NCBI GenBank assembly: GCA_018881555.1
Contig: JACAXG010000111.1
Span: 1,178,001-1,242,000, forward strand
Direction: 5' to 3'
Length of the DNA stretch: 64,000 nt
Source: Amblyornis subalaris
Taxonomy: Eukaryota; Chordata; Aves; Passeriformes; Ptilonorhynchidae
A model generated the notes under the pieces. The model searched no databases, was not told the origin of the DNA, and was given only the letters and a program-made list of their open reading frames with translations. This document shows, in pieces, positions 37,017-49,700 of the stretch (position 1 is the first letter of the stretch; the number at the start of each line of letters is the position of its first letter). The translations under genes and the position numbers were made by a program.

Positions 37017-37716
37017 TATTTGCATCTTAATTCCTAAGCTTCCAGTAGAATACTCTTTTCAGTTTGGGGTTTGGTTTTTTTGTGTGTGGGGGGGTTGGGT
37101 TTGTTGGTTTTTTTTTTGGTTTTGTTTAAGAGTACTAGCATCTTTACTGAATATAAAAGTGTTTGGAATGTGCTGAGAAAAAAGCCTTTGGGGCTAGAAA
37201 AGTGTCTTGTAGTTTCTCCCACAAAATGCCTTTCAAGTTAATTGACTCACACTGTTTAAAAATTTCATTTTTACCAATGGTTTCTCATATAACTCCTGGA
37301 TTTTTGCCCAAACACTAAGTGGTTATGAGTATTCTGATTTAAGATCAGCCTTTGCTATCATTAAACACTTCACTGTTGGGCACTTTGGGGAGCACATAAT
37401 CCAAGTACTGAAATAATGAACCTTGAAGAAGAAGGCGGCTTGGCTCGGCTTCCTTCCTGTCTTGAATCTTATCTTAGTACAGGGAATCAGTTGCATTCTC
37501 TCCACTTTCTGAAGCTGGTATGTAAAATAATGCAGAAGATCATGAGTGATATTCCCACAGGTAGGTGAATGCTCTATAGAAAATAAAAGACTCCAACATT
37601 TCCAGAGAGAATAAAATAGGACACACTCGTATACTAGCAGAGATGGGTGAGGTGACCAAAAGGATTTTCTCTATAATTTTTTGATTGTAATAAAATAATC
37701 CCTTAGCAAAATTTTA

Positions 37717-37739
37717 ATATATATATATATATATATATA
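37717..37739. repeat. (AT)n microsatellite
   Basis: About eleven uninterrupted AT dinucleotides; likely length-polymorphic. Confidence 0.95.
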
Positions 37740-39875
37740 AACAGTAAGAGACTGCAGATGTGAGTGAGACTAAAATCTGTGTTGCTTTCTATTCCCATCC
37801 TCTGTCTGTGGCCTGCATGGTGCCCGGAAACAGAGTGGGAAATTCTAGACCAAGGAGGAGAAGATTACCTCCAAAACAGGCATCAAGGAGAATAGTCCAT
37901 CATGGGATTCAGTTTCCTTGGCTATTCTTGTTAAAATGTTGGAAAAGTTTTTAATCCTTAATGCTGCTTAACTTACTGGGATTTTTTTTGTGTGTGTAAC
38001 AATGGATACCTTTGTCAGCACTTGTCAAGTATCCTTCAAGACTAACACAAAAGCAGTAGAACAGACTGTGATTGTACCTTGAACCTTGGAAATAAAACAA
38101 AGCCAAACCCCCTTCTCCTGCTGGGATTTGAGAGTTGTGATTCTCCCTCTAAATACATCAACCCCCCAAGTGTGTATTTCTTCTGTAGAGGGTGAATGAA
38201 CTTCACATTCTCACAGTTGTGCCTATCTGTTGTGCTTGTATGTTTGTAAAGCTATGCTGCAAAATGTAGCCCTGAAATGAATTAGAAAATGAAACAAAAC
38301 AGATGTCCTGAAAGTTTTTAGAAATCAGGAGTCCTTATGTTTCTGGTGGGACCTACAAAAAAATTGTACTGGCACAGAAGGGAATAGATTGTGATTTGCA
38401 GGTGATTGTGAGTTGTTAGCATGGGGAAGTGTGTGACATAGCAAAGAAAATGCGACTTTAAGCCATGCCCTGTTTTTAACTGTTAACACTTCTTTTTCAT
38501 GGTTACTGGTCTCGTGCTTTCCAAAATAGCAGTCATCTTCCAGATTTTAGCAGACATTTAAAGACTAGCATTCTGCTTTACAGATGTAGATAAAAGTAAT
38601 ACTCTTAAATATGTATATTTATGCTCTTAGTATTGCTAGTAATACAGAGATTAAGATGATTTTTGTGAGCGTGTAAAACTTACGCTTTTCAGAGACAGGA
38701 AAGATAAATTACTTGCATGGAATTTGTTAAGGTCGATGTATTTGCATTTCTTTTTAATGAAATCAATTAGATGGGAAGAAAATTAACTATTTTAAAAATT
38801 CCCACAGATTTGAAAAGCAGGAAATTGTTAAGCACTTTTTTTTTGTGTAATCACGTTTGTACTTGTTTGTCTGAAGTGGTATTTGGTTAGATTGTTTTTC
38901 TGTTATTAGTAGTGTCATTCATATGCTCAACCTTAAAATGACGTAATTTTTACCCCAAGCAATTCAGTTTCAAAGAGCTGTCTGCATAAAGTTTCTATAT
39001 AAAGTTGGTGAGCTTATCTTGTGCTAGCAGAGCTATATTAAAATAATTTTCCATTGTGTCCAAACATAAACCAAAGAATACAATAAGAAGAATTTGATAT
39101 GTAAGTGAAGCACATAGAACTAAAAGGTATAGGTATGAAATAGCAATGATAAGAAACAAAATCTTATCTGGTTGTAATCAGCATGTATTATGAAATAGAA
39201 AACAGGAGAGGAAGAATGGAAATTATGGAAATGTTGATATGGAATACATTTAGAGTAGATATAGGGCACATTAGTAATACATAAGATAAAACTGCCAAAG
39301 TAGTTTTGGTTAAAGGATGAAGAGTGACATGGAATGTATGGAATTGATTGAGACAGGAAATGAATGGCTGTGGATCAAACCCCTATTTGAGCTGCAAGAA
39401 TTAGCCTACCACTTTGTTTTCTCAGCTAATAAGTGGTGTATATCTGGCTCAGGAAATCATAGAAGAGAAGGATGTTGTGTGTAATACATGCAATGATTAA
39501 AAAAGTAAAAAGAGATTATGGAACTGTTAAAAGATAAAAAGTGTTACAGTGGTTAGGGCAACTGCAACTGAAATGCAGAAATTCTTGTCTACGGTTACAG
39601 TGGCTATTATCAGAAGGATTTCAGTGTATTCAATTAGTATTTTAAATAAGGTTTTCAAGGAAGGGAGAAAATTGAGAAATTGATCACTGGAAATGGCTAA
39701 AAAATGTGTGGAAGAAATGGTTTGTATGGTTTTGAAATTTGGAAACTTCAGAACTTTGGAAAGTTTGAAATTTTCACACTGTGAAAATGCTGTCCTCAAG
39801 TAAGATCTGAGAAGTAGACATTTATGGGGTATATGTTGAAAATTCTCTGTAAAGCAAAATACTTGGATTTTCAGA

Positions 39876-39962
39876 GGTATTCCTGCTTTGAGCAGGGAAT
39901 CTGGGGATGGTTGGGCCAGATGGCCTCCTGGGGACCTTTTCAAGGTAAATTATTCTGCAGTT
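39876..39962 (+). mobile_element. CR1 3' tail fragment
   Basis: CCTGCTTTGAGCAGGGAATC, then GGCCAGATGGCCTCCTGGGG and AAATTATTCTGCAG follow the order of a CR1 3' terminus (...gcagggggttgga..agatgacctcc.gaggtcc...aaattattctg). Only ~85 bp is recognisable. Confidence 0.6.
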
Positions 39963-40380
39963 ACACAAAGATTTCATTTATGAAAGTGTAAATAGACTCT
40001 TAAAAAGAAGCTGAACAGATTAATGACGATTTGGTATTTAATGTGCTCTGTTTTGCTTAAACAAGAAAAGACAGCCAAGAGTGCTTGTGTTCCAGAGAGG
40101 GTCAAAAATGGGAACACTGGTTTTGAGGAGGAAAGCAACAGGGACGTTAAAAGTGCAAATCAAATAATCTCTGTTTGGGGCAGAATTGCATTTAGCTTTT
40201 GTGGGAGTTTCCTAATTTGTTTTGACTCTTTCTAAAAACCATGCTGTACTAGTCATTTCGTCACGTTTTCCATTTTGAGTTTTATGTTAAGATGTCCAAC
40301 TGAATTTTTATTAGAAATACTGCTTATGAGAAATGGAAAAAAAACCCTATAGCACTGTAGATGACTTTTTCAATGAAATT
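39963..40380. other. Intronic spacer before the 40387 LTR
   Basis: About 420 bp of AT-rich sequence with a 70-codon open frame of no known family. Nothing else seen. Confidence 0.55.
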
Positions 40381-40386
40381 GATTCT

Positions 40387-40877
40387 TGTAGGGGCCTGGA
40401 CATTTATGGAGTTAGAATCATACTGATTGGTCTGTATTCAGAAACTTACCCATGAGAAACTGCAGTTACAGTGAAAGCCACAGTGTTAGCCAAGAGGATA
40501 AGCAATGAAAGATGTTCTGCACACAAGGAGAAGATGTTCTTGTTATGAAATATCAAAAGGATATCAGAAGGAACTTGGCAGAACAGAAAGGAACATGGCC
40601 CTGAAGAATGTAAAGATGTAGCTTTAGGGGTAGAAATGTAACTTTAAAGGAAGCTTATTTGTGCAAATAAAGAAGCCAATCATAGAATAGCATTAGACGA
40701 CTGAACAGTGCGTGAACAGGGTATGCAGCCAATGAGATTATGTGATGGCGCGTGTACAGAACTATTAACGCTATAAAACTGTAAACTTTGTCTAATAAAC
40801 TTGGCTCTCCTGAACATCGTATTGATGTGTATGGAAGTCCGTGGCTCGCGGGACCGATGCCTACCTTAATCACTACA
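40387..40877 (+). mobile_element. Solo LTR (class II/ERVK-like), 491 bp, TSD GATTCT
   Basis: Starts TGTAGGGGCC and ends TAATCACTACA, giving TGTAG/CTACA perfect inverted ends. It is flanked by an identical 6-bp duplication GATTCT at 40381-40386 and 40878-40883. It carries TATAAAA (40772-40778) and AATAAA (40794-40799), then a CpG-containing U5-like end (CGTGGCTCGCGGGACCGATG). No internal retroviral genes adjoin it. Its compact TATA/poly(A) layout is like the 24089 LTR, although the sequences do not obviously align. The perfect duplication and surviving CpGs suggest a fairly young insertion. Confidence 0.93.
40772..40799 (+). promoter_or_regulatory. LTR core promoter and poly(A) signal, compact
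   Basis: TATAAAA and AATAAA start 22 bp apart, which puts the poly(A) signal upstream of the expected transcription start, as in the 24089 LTR. Confidence 0.6.
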
Positions 40878-40883
40878 GATTCT

Positions 40884-41689
40884 CACTAACTAAAAATTAC
40901 TCAGTGTCTGCTAGATAGTGGAGAATAACAAGTAGCTCATAACCTGGCAGACTTGAGACCTACATCAAACATAAATTGGTAGTATGATAGTAGCATAACC
41001 TGGCATTATAGTAATTATGTGAAACATGCACAGTAAGGGGCAGTTTGACCAGAATGAAAGCATCAAAATGAGGTAAAAGCTATTTACAGGATAAAGGACC
41101 AAAGGCAATAGTTTTTCTGTGCAAATTTGTAGTAGTCCATATTTAATACTACATGAAAATAGCATTTGGGCATGTATTTGTGGTTGCAGTTACACTGGGC
41201 AGAGCTTGCAGTTCAGGAAACAAACAGCTTGAGACCTGGATTCTAATCTCTTGTCACTCTTTATGATTATTGACTTATTTTTACTAGAGTAGTACTAGAG
41301 ATTTAAGTTTGTTTAGTACCAATAAGCAGTACCAATAAGAAGTACCAATAAGGAAACTTTTTTTCTATTTTTTTTATGAACCTATAATTTGATTCTGCAT
41401 TTTGCAGTGTAGGAGTTGGTGAGTGAGGCATGAAGATTAAATGTTAAAATTAATTAATGTTTTATCCCTGAAAAGCTTCCACATTTGAAATGTTGAGCTT
41501 AATTTTGCTGCATATTTCTTTCTAAAATCTGTGGTGTTCTGTGGAGAAAATACATTATCGTAATATGTAGCTTTTATGATTAATTTCCCTCAGAACGTGT
41601 GAAATTAGTAGCAGATTTATTTTAATTTGTTACTTTGTGTGTAAATAAGATAAACATTTGTAAATTCCTTGCAGCTAATAGGAAATAGG
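40884..41689. other. Intronic spacer with short tandem repeat and possible SINE relic
   Basis: About 800 bp between two LTR elements. It includes a 13-bp triplet repeat at 41315-41353. At 41225-41255, GAGACCTGGATTCTAATCTC resembles a MIR body, but the evidence is thin. Confidence 0.5.
41315..41353 (+). repeat. 13-bp tandem repeat, three copies
   Basis: The unit AGTACCAATAAG plus one variable base (C, A, G) is repeated three times head to tail. Confidence 0.92.
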
Positions 41690-42118
41690 GGTGATAATGT
41701 CTTTAGGAACAATTCCATGGGTGACAATCTTTAGGAGAAATGGGTCTTAATATCTCTACACACGTCACGCCGTAGGTTTGTTATGGAACCCAGACAGTCT
41801 GGCTCCTGAAATAGGCAAATGGGTCCTCACAAGACTGAGTTTCTAAACTTCGAATGCAAATGATGTGTTCAAGGGGGGAATATATGGTAGGCGGTTCAGG
41901 AAGGCTGTCCCTTCCTGGTACCTCAGCAAATGGGGAAAGGAAGAGGGCAATGTGCGGCCAGGAATTTAGGATAAAAAGAGGCTGTGTCCTCTGAAACTTC
42001 GAGAGAGAAACGCCATGGGTGTATGCCTGAGTGGACTCTGTCCATTTATTTGAATAAAGTTACAGGACTCCTCTGTCTCCTTTATGGACACTGGCTTTTC
42101 CTAGCATGATTTTCTGCA
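41690..42118 (+). mobile_element. LTR-like element, ends unresolved
   Basis: The block has LTR architecture: a GC-richer U3-like part, a TATA-like GATAAAAAG (41970-41978), AATAAA (42053-42058) about 80 bp later and a U5-like tail ending near TTTCTGCACA. CpGs and base composition differ from the flanks. I could not find a matching target-site duplication at any TG...CA pair, so both ends are approximate; it could be truncated or rearranged. Confidence 0.5.
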
Positions 42119-43645
42119 CACAGCCATGATCCATTTTTGTTGTACTTAAAAATAGCAGATTTTTGCCACAATTGCTACTGTTAAATGTAGTTCTTGATTT
42201 TAGTCCAGCACTTTCATATTTTCTCATATCAGTGTTTTTAACCTGTTTACTGTTACGCCTCAAGTTCTCTCTTGCTTTCTTTAAGTACTGATTTTAGTAC
42301 GGTGCTAATGCTCTCTATAGAAAGTATGGAAATGCTGTGCAGGTTTTGGATTCTGTGTAGCTTTGCCCCTCTTTTTCACAACTAGCAAACAGCAAAGTTC
42401 TTTAATTTAATACACTGGCTGCTAAAATTGCATCTTGACTCTACTTCAGTGTGACAAGCTGTGCACCCAGTCACACCTGCCCTCAAGCTGGTGTGTGTCA
42501 TGGGCTGACCATACCCCTGTGCTTCACTGCTGGCCCAGTTCTGCTTGGCAAACATGTCTGCAAGGCAACAGGTTGGTCTGCTAAAGCCATTGTTGGGATG
42601 CACAGTCCCTGGTACACCCCGTGGCACCTGGGACTGCACCTGTATTTTCACAGTGTCTCTACAAGCAAGTCAGGTGTAAGGAGTTGCTGATGGGGTTTCC
42701 CTTAGAGGTGCAGTCAAAACATGTCACTTCTTTTAGTCCAGTACAAACACTACTGTGAGGATGGTGAGTGAGGAGGGTGGAGCTGGGCAGCTTGCTGGTG
42801 AACATGGAGTAGTGGATGACTGCATTTCTGCGGCATTGCTGTGTGGTGTACGTATGATCACTTTTTAAACCTACTGAAAGTGTTTGTGAAACCAAAATGT
42901 ACAAGCCAATTGTTGGACTGAATTCACATTTGGTTTTCATAAGATGTAAGGAACAGAAAGATGATAGTAAAATGTTACATTGTGGTATTTAATAAATGAA
43001 AAAGTTTTTAGAAAATGTATTAGAACATATAAAATATTAATTATTATTAGGCTAAGCCTGGAAGCAGGATTTTGCTTGGATGCTTTTTTTTTCCTTAACC
43101 ATGGTAATGTGCCAGTGAAAGGTGCTCTGACATTTCACATGAAATGGCATGCTAACATGCAGTGTTTGCTGGTGGTAAAAGTATGTTGTGCTTGTTATGG
43201 AACATAGGGACAATAGTAATGCTGTTGCCTTCCTCACTTAATTAATCTAGTAAAAATTATGTTTTTATTTAAAGTAAAAATAAATCACACACTGAAATTT
43301 GTGCCCTACTCACCTTTGGTGCTTGTTTATTTTATTGATTAAATTCTGAAATCAGACTTTTGAAAATTTCTGGAAATGCAAAATTAATCCTTTCTTTCTT
43401 TATCATAATGAAACAACCTTTACAGTAAAGTTGAGATTGAGGTATTGTCTTTTTTTCTCTCTTAATGCTCTATTGAGTTAGGAATGGAATCACAGTTTTT
43501 AAAAAATGTATTTTCCTATAAAGTTGTACATTCTGACATTAAATTTTCAATATTGTTTCTATTTGCAAATTGTTGAAAGTTAAAAAAAAAAAAACAAACT
43601 AAACCAAAACAACTAACTTGAATTCTTTCATCTGAACCAGACTAA
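42119..43645. other. COMMD10 intron, GC-richer patch, no gene
   Basis: About 1.5 kb. The segment at 42440-42720 is unusually GC-rich for this intron, but shows no splice-bounded coding pattern or family that I know. The rest is AT-rich. Confidence 0.5.
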
Positions 43646-43760
43646 TGCACACAGAGGTCAAATGTTAGCAAAAGGTCATGCTGCGCTTCGGTGGTAAATT
43701 CAGGAATAGAACCCAAGCATCCTGCTAGGAAGCAGGATGTCTTAATTCTGGTTCTTGTGA
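43646..43760 (-). mobile_element. MIR/CORE-SINE relic, antisense
   Basis: GCACACAGAGGTCAAATGTT, AGCAAAAGGTCATGCTGCG, GTGGTAAATTCAGGAATAGA and ACCCAAGCATCC follow in order the antisense MIR body (gcacagagaggttaagtgac...aaggtcacacag...gtggcagag..gg.at.gaaccca). This is the clearest ancient SINE in the window. Confidence 0.6.
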
Positions 43761-46700
43761 ACAGAGTGGAAAAAGGATATTTATGATGTGTTTTGTAACA
43801 GTTGATGCACTCTGAACTATTCTTACGCTGTCAGATACTCAGAAGTAATGAGTATGTCTGAGACACGGGTGCTCAAAATAAGAAATCTACACATGCTTTT
43901 ATTGTCTTTAATCTTGTATAGGTCTGGACTGTATTATTGCAGCTTACTCCTGTGTTTTGCTTTTGGCAATGCAAATATGACATGCAGAGCAAACTGGTGG
44001 GGCAGTAGAGGAGTGGATTTTGACAATCATGATGTTGATGGCATAGTGAAAAACAGTGTAAATGAAAGTTTAGATTTGCATCTCTGTGAGACTATATTTT
44101 GTAGGTAAGGTTTTATAGAAGTAGAAAATCTGAAGAAATCTTAAAATCATAGAGGTCTGTTGCCTTGCTTTCTCTAAGAGTTGCATTCACAGTGGCAATT
44201 TGTGCCTACCTCAATGCAGGAGCTTTTTTACAGCTTCTTGTGGCATGCAATTTTTGTAACCTTCTGACAGAAATGAAAACTGGGCGTAATTTTTAGACTA
44301 GATTTAACCTAACACATAGTCCTGTCTTTCAAGTCTTTGGATTGTAGACATATTTATTATTATTTGAATAATTTATTGTAGACATTCTCATCAGGATATG
44401 TTCTGTATTATTCTAGTAATTTTTTGACATCATAATCTGATGGATAGCTTGCTTTTTGAAAGTAAAAAGCTTGTGTATGTTGCTTGCGTTTTCTTGATTA
44501 ATTTTTTTTTTATGAGCAGGGGATTAATGAATTCCTTGTTCTTTATCAGTCCAACTGATCTGGTTTATTAAATCATGTCCATGATACCCATGGCCTTGAA
44601 GAAGCCATAAAAATTTCAAATTACCTCTCCTGTTCTCCCATGTCACTTTAAAGGACCGTCCTAACAGGGTAAATGGCAACAAGCAGAAAGAAACATGCTA
44701 CATGGAAAATAATTTTTTTTTCTTTCTCGGTTCTGTAGTTATTTTGGAATACTTCATTTGTATTTTCAGAAGCCAGGTTTATATAATTCAAATAACCTAG
44801 TAACACGAATTCTGCATTTGGAACATCTGTTTTAATAATTGACATTTATATTAATTTCTGGACCACATTTTGGCCCTTTTGCAGAAATCAGACAGCCGAG
44901 GCTTCCTCAGTGCAACAGTTACTATGAGCGTGGTACACAATCTAAATATGTTTGTGGAGGTGGTGTTATAGCTGTCTGTTGAGGAATACTGTTTTACTTT
45001 GTCCTGAAAGATACTTTTTAGTTGGTTCTTAGAAGGAGTAAGCTCTGGTTTCCCAACTCTCAATATCTGGAAGCAGGACATTGTGATTTAGTGGAGCTAT
45101 GAATCAGGTGGCAGACGGTAAGTTAAATTCTGGTGAATTTAGTGGAATTTAGTGGGTCTTTTTGGTCTAAAGGACTTTTTTTTTAATATAGTCTGATAAT
45201 CAATGAATCATAAAATATGGATGGAACTTAGAGCAGAATTTTTGTGCGCTGTGGAGATCCCCAAATATAATGCTACTTCTGTACGAAATCATAGGAGTAG
45301 TCCACTGAACACAATAATTGCATGCAGCACCGACTCAAAAGAAAACAGTTGTCTCTTGTTTATGCTTTTGCTGTGGCTTCTTTTTTTCAGTTGCAATTAG
45401 AGAATGTGTTAAAACCAAGTGGAGTGCATTACTGGAGGGCACATGTGGAGACTTTCTTTCCTTAATCAAATACTACAGCTTAGCAACAAAGGCTGCATAA
45501 AAGATTTTATCATTACAGTGTCTCAGACTTACGTTTTAGTTTTTCCTGGTGTTGGAGCACAAGATTCTACACCTTGGTTTTGGTTGGTTTTTTTGTAGTA
45601 GTGGTAATGTAAACATTTAAGGAACATTTTTATCTAGAACTGTGTGTTTCTGATGAACTCCCATGTTCCCATAGCAATTTTAGTAACCACGCACTGTTTA
45701 ACTGGAAGAGTGACTTGAGGATATTGCCCGATTTCTCTCTACCTCCTGTGGTAAACCTTCTGTTTGTTTTGTGAATTTAGTAGTCAGAGGTGCATGGATA
45801 AAACTTGCCATCTCCTACTTAATGATCCTTCACAGCCAGGAAGACTGCCAAACTGCTATACAACTCTCCTTTTTACTTCATTAAACAACACAGAGGAACA
45901 GATCACAACAATTATTTTCTACCCTAATGCCTTGTATTGACTGAAACATTTAAGTCTTAAAAATAGAGAAGTACCATAAAATAAAAGGCTTAAATGGAAG
46001 ATGGACATCTTCACAACTCCAAATAGATCTAAAGGGAGGAAAAATTGCAGAGACCCAGGTTAAGAAAATTGATCTTTTTCAAATGAGTGAAGCATGAGTT
46101 AAAAATGGTGAGAAAAGATTAAGCTATGCTTATCATAGTGTATTATTTTAGAGATAAAATTTAAGCTTTTCTTTTCAACAAAACCACACTAAAGGAACAA
46201 AATGGAGCTAAGTGTTTCACTTTCTCTAGTGGCAACACTTGAACTGTAGTGACACTTAAAATAGTGTGGGTGCTATTTTGCAGAGATCATGACTGTCTCA
46301 AAAGTTAATAACTGTCTGACCAACCTGCATCTTTGATGCTTTTAAGGGTAGGCCAACAGTCGTCTGATATTCCTCTTCACACACCAAAGTGGCTTGCAGT
46401 ATAAATTGTTCTCCTGTGGTTATGGAGTTTGTGAATTCCCATATGTTTTTTGGTTTTCAAGAGTTGTAAATACAAAAAAGAAAATGTATTTCCTCCTTTC
46501 TCCCTGCCTTCTCTCCAACAACAAAAAGTTGGGAAACAAAAGCCCCCTTCATCTGTGATAGTGATTTGGCATATGGTGTTTTTTTTGTTAAAAGGCAAAT
46601 AGACTCAGTGCTTGTGTTACCCTAGCTTTAGGGGTTTTTTTCTGCAAGCAGCAGATGAGACAAAATGTTCAAGGAGACCAAGTGAAGGGTGGACAAGTGA

Positions 46701-49700
46701 AAGAGGAAAAGTGCTCTGCGTGCAAACCATTGTATCCATGGAAAACAGTTCTGTGGCCTTGGGAGAAGCCTGCAAGTCAGTTAGAATAAAACTTGATCTC
46801 CACAGTATGTTGTAGGAAATCTTTAGTACGTATATGGGTTTGAGAAGTCTCTTTTTTCTGTTGTGGGTGGATGTAGACCACAGTTAATGGCTACAGACTG
46901 TGGTGGTGGTGGTATTAACTGAGCTTGTGTTTTGCTGAGAACTTACTTTGATTGTGAGTTCAAATTTCACAGAAATTCAGCAGTTGTGATGACGCATTTG
47001 CAGAAAAAAAATTGCCACTTCAACAGGCTTGCAGCATGACAAACTGTAGACAGCACTTGGGGAGGGGTGGGAGATACCCTGCTATTGTTTAGTGGTTTTA
47101 CATTGTGCTGAGGATAGATGGATTGTTAAAGCAGAAGACAAACATGTAATGACTTTTTCTTTTCTCTTGTCCTATAAGAAGAGTGAGTTCTGGAGCTTTG
47201 TCCTTATACTTTTTCATTGGTAGAAGACCTGTGTTACTACTGAATTTACATATTGATGAAATCTCCTGTCAGCTGCCTTCAGAGTAAAATGAGCATCCAG
47301 ATTACTTTGATAATACTATCTGAAAATACTCCAGAACGCACCGCTGTGGGATAGAACACACTGAATTAATCTTGCACTCAAAAATTAGAGCCCTTCAATT
47401 CTGATTGTTTCTGTCCTTCAGGCAAAGCAGGACAAAGACAAAATAGGAGAACTGGCTCTTACGGAAAGCAATTCTGAATTGTTGTCCCAAATTTCCACTA
47501 TTTCTTTATTCGTGTTTATGTTATTTTAACCTGCTTTAAATTCAGGTGATGATTTCTAAAGTGCCTGTCGGGTTTAGTTATGGCCTTTTGATAAAATAAT
47601 GTTAGCTTTGAAAATTTGACATTTTCCTGTCTGAGATTCTGTTATTTGTTCTGACTTCATAAATCTTAACCTGAACTTCTAGCCATTTGAACTTATTTGT
47701 CCAACACAAATCTGAGATAATGAAAATACTGATTTATTTGAATTAAAAATGTTGGAGTTGGGCTTTGTGCAGCAAGGCGAGCCATGATGTGATACGTAAT
47801 CAATTAGATTGAATTAATCGTAGAGGAAACCACTGCCAATTCTTTTCTGCTGAATTTTAGGATTTTCTCTGTGTGATTCCTGCAAGGATCCACAGAGATC
47901 ACTTCACTGAGCAGTGGGTTAATGTAATTAGTTGAGAGACATAAATTCACCGTCTGCATTTGAATTAATGAAACTGCTAAGAGGCTGGTTGTATTCTCCT
48001 GCTGCAACAAGAGAAAACAGGAGATTTTTTGGTTGTGATTTTGAAGAAAATGTGTAAGTGCAAAAAATCATTACTGTTACCATAGTAAAGGCATTACAGA
48101 TGCCAGCTCCTTGCTAGGATGATACTCCATAAATCATACAGGTATGTCTATAATGTGTGCTGACTGACCCAATAATAATTTCGATTATGCAGCACCCCAG
48201 TGCTGCAGTGGATAGAGTGAAAGAGAAGAAAAACAGTGGAGGACAAAAGGGAGCAAGAGTTTTGAACAGGTGACTGACGAGGTTTCTCCTCCTAAAATAC
48301 TGGATGTCAATTGCCTACTGTGTGACTTAGCCCACTGCCAAATATTCAGTCATGTTTTGTAAGAAAACTAAAAAAATGCCAAAGCAGAACCAAACCTACC
48401 ACTGAGCTTCTGGGTGATTTTTATTTTCTTGCTTCAGGAGGTTAAAAAAAATCAGCTACTCCTACTTCAGCACCAGGAAAGGAACTGATATAAACAAGTA
48501 TGCAAGAGCCAATAATAAGGGTTGGCAGTGCAGTCTGTTAAGCGACATGAGATATGAGACCGAAAATGTTGAGCTTTTTAAATAGGACTTTTATTGTCCC
48601 ATTATCTTGTTTCTTAATTAGACTCTCAGTCAGGAGTTGTTTTAATTGCTACTAGAGGTTTTACTGTGATAGTTGGCAAATCTGGTAGCGCCAAGGACAA
48701 GTTGTAGAACCGCATTCATTATTGAAGACAAACTTATTAGATCATAGGACATTCTAAACACTCAACCACTTTCCTTTGTCATAAAGTTCAAGTATTTCCA
48801 TTGTATGTGTTTTAGAAGTGTCTTGGCTTTGATTAACTCAGCCTGTAGGTGGAAAGAACTGTAAGGTAAGAGGAAGTGGTTCCTCACAGTTGCCAAGTTT
48901 TTCTCTAAGTGCTAAAACTTGTTTTTGTATAACCTCACAGAATTAAATGATTATAAGGGAAAGCCTAAAAATAAAAGCAGAAAGTTTGTCTTCATGCTCA
49001 GACTAAAGTAACGTTTGCATCACTGGCCTTTTACTTCTTTTCACTATATTTGGATTTGGAGACATTTTTAAGAAACATCATATCAGAGAATCTTGGAATG
49101 TTTTGCCCTGATTTGAGATTTGTTCAGTGCTTGCAATATACAACTCAATGTGAGCAGACCTAATTTTTAGAGACCAGACAACACTTGCATTAGGTGCTTA
49201 TAGTCCTGCAGGCTTTGGTGTTTTTAACATGAATTTTTGAATTTGGCTTGTTCTCTGAGGTTTCGTGTGAGAATCTTAGATTGCATTTTTTCTGAAAAGG
49301 GGTGATGTCTTTTTGAACTGAAACCTCGGTGCCTTTTCTTGTCCAAAAGGACAGCTTTCACCATGGTTGCCAGATAGAAAGATGACAACTTGTGTACTTG
49401 TTTGCAGTGTTTTTTTTGAATGTTGACATCCATATTGCTGTAACTGGATTTCTCATAAGGAGTAATTATTTGCTGGAAAATAGAGAATCCTTTCTTTTAT
49501 GAAGAGAGTGGTGGGTAAAAAATGGTAAAATTCAGATGAGGACTTATTCCGGGTTTTAAAAAGTTGAAACTTTCAGATCAGAGATTCTGTTTGCATGTTA
49601 TCTCTGATTTGGTTCAAGAAAGAAATAATGTGTTTATAACATGTATTAATAAATGTTTGATCAATTGAGCATTATAATATCTGAAAGTTGGATAAAATAC

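Larger units (their letters stand above)
34366..39875. other. COMMD10 intron, simple repeats only
   Basis: About 5.5 kb. It contains an A17 run (36210-36226), a two-copy 17-bp tandem repeat (36981-37016), a G/T-rich stretch (about 37060-37130) and an (AT)n tract (37717-37739). No gene recognised. The 138-codon minus-strand frame at 39527-39943 has no identifiable domain and overlaps the CR1 tail. Confidence 0.6.

Noticed and set aside
39527..39943. 138-codon minus-strand open frame
   Set aside because: AT-driven composition rich in I, L, F, S and T, no motif, no splice or promoter context, and its start lies in a CR1 tail fragment.
41315..41353. Short direct repeats considered as a CRISPR-like array
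   Set aside because: The units are adjacent without spacers and the context is a vertebrate intron.
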